This document shows, piece after piece, positions 58,301-64,000 of a stretch of DNA of 64,000 bases (the first letter of the stretch is position 1; every line of letters starts with the position of its first letter). The DNA lies in the NCBI RefSeq assembly GCF_947493735.1, contig NZ_CANLSL010000017.1:1-64000 (forward strand), in the 5' to 3' direction. Made by a program: the position numbers and the translations under genes. The notes beneath the pieces are model-generated. The model ran no database searches and was not told where the DNA came from. It was given only the letters and a program-made list of their open reading frames with translations. Origin of the DNA: an uncultured Acinetobacter sp. Its GTDB lineage: Bacteria; Pseudomonadota; Gammaproteobacteria; Pseudomonadales; Moraxellaceae.

Positions 58301-58835
58301 TCAAGATTTGGAACAGACCGTAGCGCAATTGCAAGATGCGATGCAAAGTATTGATCAAGAAACCAAGCAATTGTTTATGAAGACTTTTGATCAAATCAAC
58401 CGGGAGCTACAAGATCTATTTCCAAAAGTTTTTACGGGTGGTGAGGCGAGCTTGAGCCTAGAAGATGATTGGCAGTCAGGTGTACGTCTGATGGCACGAC
58501 CACCTGGTAAAAGAAATAGTACCTTGGCACTGCTTTCAGGTGGTGAGAAAGCTTTGACGGCACTGGCTTTGGTCTTTGCGATCTTCCGTCTCAATCCTGC
58601 GCCATTTTGCGTATTGGATGAAGTCGATGCGCCACTAGATGACGCCAATGTAAATCGTTTTTGTAATTTGGTAAAAGAACTATCACAACAGGTACAATTC
58701 ATTTACATTACACATAATAAGCTTGCCATGACCATGGCAACTGATCTTTTGGGAGTGACCATGCCAGAGGCAGGGAGCTCAAAACTTGTGGCGGTGAGCC
58801 TTGCACAGGCAGAAGCATACGGAATGATGGAGTAA
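55368..58835 (+). CDS. smc: Chromosome segregation SMC ATPase
   Basis: 1155 aa, the usual length. Walker A GPNGCGKSN (31-39), hinge around 500-640, two very glutamine-rich coiled coils (about 170-490 and 650-1000), signature LLSGGEKALTALAL (about 1056) and Walker B FCVLDEVDAPLDD (about 1080). The enzyme organises the nucleoid by loop extrusion. It is 3 bp from zipA, so the two are co-transcribed. ScpA and ScpB are not in the window. Confidence 0.96.
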   Translation: MRLSTLKLAGFKSFSESTTLHFKDNRSAIVGPNGCGKSNVIDAIRWVMGESSAKQLRGGNMQDVIFAGSSSRKPNSVASVELRFENTLGKLGGAYNAYTELSVKRQVNREGKSEYFLNGTRCRRKDITDIFLGTGLGPRSYAVIEQGMINRLVDAKPEEMRVFIEEAAGISRYQARRKETLQHLEHTQDNLSRLHDIASELKSQIRTLNRQAEQAEKYQKIKTDAHQLKVQLWSSQFHQHGEQVAKLAQQLATLNQNYQTQHKALEQTEIETHLLQQKLQQQLPQSEQLQKAWQSAKEKLQQSRWQLEQDQQHIERLQHNIAKAESQQQSALLQYDQQQSERENLQTQLAKAQDALAEYQQLSEDSSFDLSALQVRMTQHGEEFNQLKQSLNQLQQQRNHLHYQYEQVQKNRQRAEQQAQHLQSQLDLAQDEEIQLELDDVQIELASVQIKIDDEQQKQSEQHDQLEQLQQQKNQLQQQQQHVKLLHKNLEADIRQTEKLVNGLNQNTVHSAEHPLLSQLQLTEQGKQHSELIEKVLAKWLQANVVDDLDWSYQGQRQLILSKDLDFSKIDGLESINTWISSTIHPLWQGIYVAKNLTDAEANLNRLSTHASIITEDGYWLAQDWWINLNLDNQDQAGLLHYHQHLQSLQTQFQDNQQQIEPIQQQLDQAIFELKNLQTAQQERQQQLKSWQNTQQQLLTTQTKLQAKIEHQAQNTAQYQEQLHILQLQLEDDVAELEQIQYDKVALELKINDIQPQVDTGQELATTHQQQLHRLKAQFTADQKQLQDTTQSIQQLESKLALMDKDQDFHQERMAQLDEQQLGARQQIARLQTGLEKYQANVAIAQADADQSEKAWQTWQQGIATLQTEQQQLSDLRQQQQQDDQVLRDQLENTRLQWQQYKTEQHHAKSQLEELGVQATDVSKLDRSQLHENLQISQVKAQLEQLEQQLQKMGAVNLVAFEELQEKQARFDELDHQIQDLEQTVAQLQDAMQSIDQETKQLFMKTFDQINRELQDLFPKVFTGGEASLSLEDDWQSGVRLMARPPGKRNSTLALLSGGEKALTALALVFAIFRLNPAPFCVLDEVDAPLDDANVNRFCNLVKELSQQVQFIYITHNKLAMTMATDLLGVTMPEAGSSKLVAVSLAQAEAYGMME

Positions 58836-58838
58836 AGT

Positions 58839-59996
58839 ATGGATCAACTTTGGGAAATCGTTGGTATCATCGTGGCTGTGGTGATGGTGGTGATCGGATT
58901 ACGTTTAATCCTGAAAAAGCCCAAAGAGCAAGCAGATGACACACCGTCAGAAGTATTGATTGAGGCGCAGAGCCAACAGCCTGTGACACCACGTCATCTT
59001 CGAAATGCTCAAGCGAATGTTGATCATACACAATCATTAAACCATGCAGAACGTAAGCAAAGCCTTGAACAAGTCTTCGATACGCAAGATACGGATAATC
59101 ATGCAGATACAAAACAAACTGTAGAGGCAGATGGTTTTGAATTAGACGGTGAAAAATCCCAAGTGGAAACTACTCAAGAACAGAGTTCACTGCGTGCAAA
59201 TACCCAACAAGATTTATTCTCTGCTGATCCTGCTGATGTGGAACATGAATCAAGTACGGATAAATCTGTAGAAATTGAAACAGTTCAAACAGAAACTACA
59301 GATGAAATCGTTACAACAAATCCTTCTGTAGCACCTGATAAAGCCGATGAGATTGAACGCTTTATTGAGCAATTGGATAATGATCAAGCCGTCGAAACGC
59401 AGAAAACTCAAGATACTGAAAATGATTTAGTTGATGAAAATACGGATGCAGATACAACATCAGACAATCCATTAGAAACAGTAAAAATCGAAGAGTGGCA
59501 GGGCGAAAGTGATGTGCTCGATGCGCACTTGAGCGAGCAATATCGCAATGATGAAGAAAGTGCTTTAGCAAAAGCCGAGCAACTCATTGCGCTTTATCTT
59601 TATCCAAATCCGACACGTGCCTTGTCGGGCGATCGTGCGCTGAAAACTTTATTAAAATATGGCTTACGTTTCGGTGAAATGTCTTGTTTTCATCGCTATG
59701 AAAATCCTGAAACGGTCAGTCCACTGATGTTTAGTGTACTGCGTATCAATGATGACGGTGCACCAACAGGCTTTGATCTTGAAACTTTACCAAGTGAAGA
59801 GGTGAAAGGTTTAGCTTTCTTTTTAGCCCTACCAAATAGTCATGCGGTACAAGGCTTTGACATGATGGTCAGTCTTGCAGGTTTGATGGCACGTGATATT
59901 GGTGGTTTAGTCTTTGATGAGCAGTCATTAGAGCTGACACCGCAACTCCGTGATCATTGGCGACATTATGTGATTGAATATAAATCATCGAAGTAA
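58839..59996 (+). CDS. zipA: Cell division protein ZipA
   Basis: 385 aa. N-terminal membrane anchor (about 5-25, IVGIIVAVVMVVIGLRLIL), a long acidic, Q/T-rich linker (about 30-245), and a C-terminal FtsZ-binding domain (about 250-385). It tethers FtsZ to the inner membrane at the septum. The linker is longer than in E. coli. The smc-zipA order is typical of the Moraxellaceae and Pseudomonas. Confidence 0.9.
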   Translation: MDQLWEIVGIIVAVVMVVIGLRLILKKPKEQADDTPSEVLIEAQSQQPVTPRHLRNAQANVDHTQSLNHAERKQSLEQVFDTQDTDNHADTKQTVEADGFELDGEKSQVETTQEQSSLRANTQQDLFSADPADVEHESSTDKSVEIETVQTETTDEIVTTNPSVAPDKADEIERFIEQLDNDQAVETQKTQDTENDLVDENTDADTTSDNPLETVKIEEWQGESDVLDAHLSEQYRNDEESALAKAEQLIALYLYPNPTRALSGDRALKTLLKYGLRFGEMSCFHRYENPETVSPLMFSVLRINDDGAPTGFDLETLPSEEVKGLAFFLALPNSHAVQGFDMMVSLAGLMARDIGGLVFDEQSLELTPQLRDHWRHYVIEYKSSK

Positions 59997-60013
59997 ATAA
60001 CCCGAACACTTAA

Positions 60014-60040
60014 AAGCGCATCATCAAGATGCGTTTTTTT
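60014..60040 (+). terminator. Terminator after zipA
   Basis: CGCATC (60017-60022) / GATGCG (60028-60033) with a 5-nt loop and seven Ts, 20 bp after the stop. ligA, which often follows zipA in this group, is not here. Confidence 0.8.
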
Positions 60041-60205
60041 ATACTCAAAATTTAAATTACAGCTTTTGGGACAATCTAAAATATGAGTAACAGGCTTTCC
60101 CTATCATGACCATCGTTTAATTCACATGCCTAAATCTGACTGTTTTGCTCAACTTCAAATGCGAAATGTTGTATCATATACGCAGTAATTTTAGGAGTAA
60201 GATGT

Positions 60206-60844
60206 ATGTCTAACCAAGCCACAAATTCAACTGATGCCGATCAAATTCCAAATATGATCATTACACCAACGGCACAGGAGTATTTGAAAGATTTATTGGC
60301 GAAGCAAAATACTCCTGGGATTGGCGTGCGTATCTTTGTCGAAAGCCCAGGAACTGCACGTGCAGAATGCTGTATGGCATATAGTGCGCCCGAAGATGTG
60401 GTGCCAACCGATTACAAGCAAGATTATCCTGATTTTCCTGCATTTATCGACACACCGTCTATTCCGTATTTAAAAGATGCAGTGATCGACTACAACAAAG
60501 ATCGTTTTGGTGGTCAATTAACCTTTAAAGCACCAAACTCAAAAGTCCCACGCGTTGGACCTGATGCGTCGATTGAAGAGCGTATTGCGTATGTCCTGCA
60601 AGCGGAAATTAACCCAGGGTTGGCAAGTCATGGTGGTAACTGTAGTCTGCTTGAAGTTTACGAAGATAAAGAACACGGCTTAACAGCGGTATTGCAGTTT
60701 GGTGGTGGATGTCAGGGTTGTTCAGCGATCGACCTTACATTAAAGCAAGGCGTAGAAACCACGTTACAATCGCATATTCCAGAGCTTGCACGTGTGATTG
60801 ATAAAACCGACCATACGCAAAATGATGGCGCTTATATGAAATAA
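60206..60844 (+). CDS. nfuA: Fe/S biogenesis protein NfuA
   Basis: 212 aa. An N-terminal degenerate A-type scaffold domain (about 15-110) is followed by an Nfu domain with the cluster-binding GGCQGCSAID (C169, C172). It carries [4Fe-4S] clusters to target proteins, especially under iron or oxidative stress. A Shine-Dalgarno (aggag) precedes the ATG. Confidence 0.94.
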   Translation: MSNQATNSTDADQIPNMIITPTAQEYLKDLLAKQNTPGIGVRIFVESPGTARAECCMAYSAPEDVVPTDYKQDYPDFPAFIDTPSIPYLKDAVIDYNKDRFGGQLTFKAPNSKVPRVGPDASIEERIAYVLQAEINPGLASHGGNCSLLEVYEDKEHGLTAVLQFGGGCQGCSAIDLTLKQGVETTLQSHIPELARVIDKTDHTQNDGAYMK

Positions 60845-60865
60845 GCGGGTTGTTTTTTGAAAATG

Positions 60866-60890
60866 AAAGATCACTACGGTGGTCTTTTTT
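60866..60890 (+). terminator. Terminator after nfuA
   Basis: AAAGATCAC / GTGGTCTTT stem (one T-G pair) with a TACG loop and a run of Ts. Confidence 0.8.
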
Positions 60891-60979
60891 ATTTGTACCT
60901 TTGAAAGATGAAATTTCACATTTTAATTTCCAATGATGCAATCCGCACAAGTCTTAAAAATTCTGCTAAAGTAGCCTAC

Positions 60980-61012
60980 GCTTTTTCAAAGATAACATGC
61001 TGTTGAAAAAGC
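60980..61012 (+). other. Hairpin in the trpG leader
   Basis: GCTTTTTCAA (60980-60989) pairs perfectly with TTGAAAAAGC (61003-61012), 65 bp before the trpG ATG. There is no T-tract and no obvious Trp-rich leader peptide, so a classical attenuator is not evident. Confidence 0.45.
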
Positions 61013-61076
61013 AGTTAAACCATAAATTTTTTAATGTAATTTGCATTCAATCTTTTTGCTTACAGGTGCGTACGCT

Positions 61077-61661
61077 ATGCTTCTTATGATTGATAATTAT
61101 GACTCTTTTACTTATAACATCGTGCAATACTTTGGCGAGTTGGCACAAGAGGTAAAAGTCGTTCGCAATGATCAAGTGACTTTAGAAGACATCGAGCGTT
61201 GGCAACCAAAATACTTAGTGATCGGACCTGGTCCGTGTTCACCGACTGAAGCGGGGATTTCAGTGCCTGCGATTCAACATTTTGCAGGGAAAATTCCACT
61301 ACTTGGCGTATGTCTTGGACATCAAGCGATTGGTCAGGCTTTTGGTGGCAATATTATCCGTGCCAAAACCGTGATGCACGGTCGCCTGTCCGATATGTAT
61401 CATTCTGATCAAGGGATTTTTAGCAATTTGCCGTCGCCATTCTCTGCGACACGTTACCACTCTTTGGTGATTGAGCAGGCAACGATTCCCGATTGTTTTG
61501 ATGTGACCTGTTGGACGCAAGAAGCGGATGGTTCGATTGAAGAAATCATGGGCGTAAAACATAAAATTTTGCCGATCGAAGGGGTGCAGTTCCACCCTGA
61601 ATCGATTTTGAGCCAACATGGGCATCAAGTCTTTCAGAATTTTTTAGAGATTTATAAATAA
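61077..61661 (+). CDS. trpG: Anthranilate synthase glutamine amidotransferase subunit
   Basis: 194 aa from the ATG at 61077 ([14 protein letters not shown]), which is the usual family start; the ATG at 61041 would add 12 unsupported residues. Glutaminase nucleophile in [15 protein letters not shown], and the His-Glu pair in FHPESILS. It supplies ammonia to TrpE and may serve PabB as well. It ends one base before trpD. Confidence 0.93.
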   Translation: MLLMIDNYDSFTYNIVQYFGELAQEVKVVRNDQVTLEDIERWQPKYLVIGPGPCSPTEAGISVPAIQHFAGKIPLLGVCLGHQAIGQAFGGNIIRAKTVMHGRLSDMYHSDQGIFSNLPSPFSATRYHSLVIEQATIPDCFDVTCWTQEADGSIEEIMGVKHKILPIEGVQFHPESILSQHGHQVFQNFLEIYK

Positions 61662-62720
61662 ATGAATATCCAACAAGCACTCAATCACATCACCAAAAAT
61701 ATCCATCTCACCCAAGCGCAGATGGAAGATGTGATGCGCAGTATTATGCAAGGCGAGGCGACTGATGCACAGATCGGTGCGCTGATGATGGGTTTGCGCC
61801 TCAAAGGTGAAAGTATTGATGAAATCACCGCAGCAGCGCGCATCATGCGTGAGTTTGCCATCAAAATCGACGTCAGCGATATTGAGTATTTAGTCGATAT
61901 CGTCGGTACTGGTGGCGATGGGCAAAACCTATTTAATGTGTCTACCGCATCGAGCTTTGTCATCTCGGCAGCAGGGGCGACCATAGCCAAACATGGCGGT
62001 CGTGGCGTATCGAGTAAATCGGGTTCATCGGATGTGCTTGAGCAAGCAGGTATTTGCCTTGACCTTGACATGGTGCAGATCGAACGTGTCATTCGTGAGA
62101 TGGGCGTGGGATTCTTATTTGCACCGAATCATCACCAAGCCATGAAATATGCCGCAGCCCCTCGTCGTGAACTGGGTATTCGGAGCTTTTTCAATCTACT
62201 TGGGCCACTGACCAATCCTGCGGGTGTGAAGCGTTTTGTCATCGGCGTGTTTTCTGATGAGCTGTGCGTGCCAATGGCAGAAGTGCTGAAACAACTTGGC
62301 GCTGAGCATGTGATGGTGGTGCATTCCAAAGATGGTTTGGATGAAATCAGTCTTGCTGCGGAAACCGCTGTTGCCGAACTGAAAAATGGTGAAATCACCG
62401 AGTGGACGATCAAGCCTGAAGACTTTGGTATCACCTCACAGACGTTGACTGGTTTGTCGGTGGCAGATTCGGCAGAAAGCCTAAAACTGATCAATGATGC
62501 ACTGGGTAAAAATAAATCGGACATTGGCGAGAAAGCCGCAGATATGATCACGCTAAATGCGGCGGCAGGGCTGTATGTATCAGGTCTATGCAAAGACATG
62601 AAGCAAGCGGTTGATTTGGCACAAGATATTATCTATGGCGGTCAAGCCTTAGAGAAAATGAGTATCGTTGCTGAATTTACTCAAAATCTGAAACAGCAAC
62701 AATCTTCAAGCGCAGAATAA
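61662..62720 (+). CDS. trpD: Anthranilate phosphoribosyltransferase
   Basis: 352 aa. The PRPP-binding [14 protein letters not shown] (about 87-100) and [20 protein letters not shown] (about 113-132) are intact. It transfers phosphoribose to anthranilate. It is immediately adjacent to trpG and 9 bp before trpC, as in the split trp operons of Acinetobacter and Pseudomonas. Confidence 0.95.
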   Translation: MNIQQALNHITKNIHLTQAQMEDVMRSIMQGEATDAQIGALMMGLRLKGESIDEITAAARIMREFAIKIDVSDIEYLVDIVGTGGDGQNLFNVSTASSFVISAAGATIAKHGGRGVSSKSGSSDVLEQAGICLDLDMVQIERVIREMGVGFLFAPNHHQAMKYAAAPRRELGIRSFFNLLGPLTNPAGVKRFVIGVFSDELCVPMAEVLKQLGAEHVMVVHSKDGLDEISLAAETAVAELKNGEITEWTIKPEDFGITSQTLTGLSVADSAESLKLINDALGKNKSDIGEKAADMITLNAAAGLYVSGLCKDMKQAVDLAQDIIYGGQALEKMSIVAEFTQNLKQQQSSSAE

Positions 62721-62729
62721 GGTCAGGTC

Positions 62730-63536
62730 ATGCACGCAGATATTCAAAATACCATCTTGGGCAAAATCGTTGCACGCAAGTTTGAAGAAATCGCTGAAAA
62801 GAAAAAGCAATTTAGCTTTGCCGATTTAGAAGAATTGGCACAGCAAGCGACTGCAACTCGTGGCTTTGCCAACGCACTGAATCAAAAGTCGCCTGCGATC
62901 ATCGCTGAAGTGAAAAAAGCCTCGCCGTCAAAAGGCGTGATTCGTGCGGACTTCCAACCTGCGCAAATCGCCAAAGAATATGAGCAAGCAGGGGCGGCGT
63001 GTTTGTCTGTATTGACTGATGTAGACTTTTTCCAAGGGCATCATGATTATTTACGTATTGCTCGGGAAGCCTGTGCTTTGCCTGCACTGCGTAAAGACTT
63101 CATGGTTGAGCCATATCACATCGTAGAAAGTCGTGCACTGCATGCGGATTGTATCTTGTTGATCGTGGCGTGTTTGAGTGATACACAGCTCAATGAATTG
63201 TCTAGTCTGGCTTTCGAGCAGGGCATGGATGTGTTAGTCGAAGTGCATGACGAAGCGGAAATGGAACGTGCGCTCAAGCTCCTTGAGCAATGTCTACTCG
63301 GTGTCAATAACCGTAATCTCAAGACCTTTGAGGTGGATTTGGCGACCACAGTACGTTTAAAAGATATGGCAAATGATCGTGTGATCATCACCGAAAGCGG
63401 TATCAGCACACCTGAGCATGTGCAATATATGCGAGATCATGCGGTAGATCGCTTCTTGGTCGGTGAAGGCTTTATGAAGCAGCCGCATGCAGGTCAGGCG
63501 TTGGAGGCATTGTTTGGGGAGCCGATTTCGGTTTAG
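62730..63536 (+). CDS. trpC: Indole-3-glycerol-phosphate synthase
   Basis: 268 aa TIM barrel. IIAEVKKASPSKGVIR with the catalytic Lys region (about 54-70), LRKDFMVEPYHIVESRA, and VNNRNLKTFEVD are visible. It is a monofunctional enzyme, with no TrpF fusion. It ends the trpGDC unit; no terminator is visible downstream. Confidence 0.95.
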   Translation: MHADIQNTILGKIVARKFEEIAEKKKQFSFADLEELAQQATATRGFANALNQKSPAIIAEVKKASPSKGVIRADFQPAQIAKEYEQAGAACLSVLTDVDFFQGHHDYLRIAREACALPALRKDFMVEPYHIVESRALHADCILLIVACLSDTQLNELSSLAFEQGMDVLVEVHDEAEMERALKLLEQCLLGVNNRNLKTFEVDLATTVRLKDMANDRVIITESGISTPEHVQYMRDHAVDRFLVGEGFMKQPHAGQALEALFGEPISV

Positions 63537-63551
63537 TAGGTTCAATCGAAA

Positions 63552-63637
63552 ATGGCATCTTTATTTCAGAAAATTATTGGGAAATTGTTTTTTAGAAAAG
63601 TACGGTTGTATGCAATTCCTATTGAAACATGGTGTAG
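63552..63637 (+). CDS. Very small ORF after trpC
   Basis: 28 codons from ATG, encoding a basic amphipathic peptide (MASLFQKIIGKLFFRKVRLY and 8 more). There is only weak ribosome-binding sequence. It may be a genuine small peptide, the broken start of the next gene, or chance. Confidence 0.25.
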
Positions 63638-63640
63638 CTA

Positions 63641-64000
63641 GTGAGAAATTTTTTCATTGATTTAGAACCTTTTAATAAAGAAGATTTTATTCAAATCCTT
63701 AAAACAAACAAAAATGATAAAAAATTCAAACATACTGAATGTTTGCAATTTAGGAATGAAATTAAGCCTGTTGACTTATATTGTTATTTACATGCTAAGT
63801 ATGGATCACCGAATGGCATTTTGACACTGATGAGGAATAAAGAGTTAGGTTCGGCTAATTTAATTCAATGGGATTGGATGCTTAAAAGTGATTTAGGAAC
63901 TGTTCATGTACAAGGACATAATTTTAAAACAGAGGTTTTTATCTCTCATAATATGGAAGTTGGTAGTATAAAAAATATTGACTTTATTGATCAAATTAAA
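63641..64000 (+). CDS. AT-rich partial ORF running off the window
   Basis: At least 120 codons remain open to the last base, from a GTG just after an in-frame TAG at 63635. The product begins RNFFIDLEPFNKEDFIQILK and contains LYCYLHAKYGSPNGILTLM. It is visibly richer in A/T than the trp genes, as is common for horizontally acquired or immunity-type genes. I do not recognise the family, and the C-terminus is missing. Confidence 0.5.
   Translation, partial: MRNFFIDLEPFNKEDFIQILKTNKNDKKFKHTECLQFRNEIKPVDLYCYLHAKYGSPNGILTLMRNKELGSANLIQWDWMLKSDLGTVHVQGHNFKTEVFISHNMEVGSIKNIDFIDQIK

Noticed and set aside
1..64000. CRISPR arrays or a phage structural module
   Set aside because: No regularly spaced repeats of 24-37 bp and no capsid, tail or terminase genes were seen; the island backbone has only replication-, recombination- and regulation-type genes.

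Overview
The window looks like a chromosomal segment of a gammaproteobacterium, most probably Acinetobacter. The support is the fused nuoCD inside a 13-gene nuo operon, smc next to zipA, a finR/fpr-type divergent pair, a UmuD with a long N-terminal extension, and the moderately AT-rich coding style. The genus call rests on recognising protein families and gene order from memory; no database search was run.

Positions 1 to about 25302 are the right-hand part of an integrated genomic island. It abuts the 3' end of a tRNA-Arg(CCG) gene (25303-25378, minus strand), with a P4-type tyrosine integrase (23905-25137) beside it. The left end of the island is outside the window. Inside it, from left to right, are: terminal-repeat-like sequence resembling an IS21-family end (1-77); a DNA-processing backbone (YagK/YfjJ-type inovirus Gp2 protein, DUF932 protein, YqaJ exonuclease, Cys-rich protein of the Gp3-like directionality-factor type, AlpA regulator); a heavy-metal efflux cluster on the minus strand (czcC-czcB-czcA followed by a small His-rich membrane protein, a HupE/UreJ-type permease and a membrane-anchored protein, then a separate MFS exporter); an umuDC error-prone polymerase operon; and a type I restriction-modification operon hsdM-rhuM-hsdS-hsdR. 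A fragment of a second integrase lies between hsdR and the intact integrase, which points to an earlier integration or rearrangement.

From 25494 onward the sequence is core chromosome: a MASE1-GGDEF diguanylate cyclase, the complete nuoA-N operon for respiratory complex I ending in a strong terminator, upp, a cold-shock/Excalibur fusion protein, a divergent LysR regulator and ferredoxin-NADP reductase, a nitronate monooxygenase, an AraC regulator, ypjD and ffh, a possible decayed locus with an MmcQ/YjbR gene that lacks a normal start, coaX, birA overlapping a TauE/SafE permease head to head, a GntR regulator, smc-zipA, nfuA, and trpG-trpD-trpC. The last 360 bases hold an AT-rich open frame that runs off the window.

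The most interesting items beyond routine annotation are: a possible unannotated ~107-nt minus-strand small RNA at 54126-54232 with its own promoter and terminator; the island's left replication/recombination-like module, which carries a Gp3-like protein with no serine integrase in sight; the unusual accessory genes of the metal operon; two inverted repeats over the umuD promoter; an UmuD whose usual GDSM segment reads SLSL; an exact 17-bp repeat bracketing the integrase remnant; and the birA/permease pair whose start codons overlap in a CATG.
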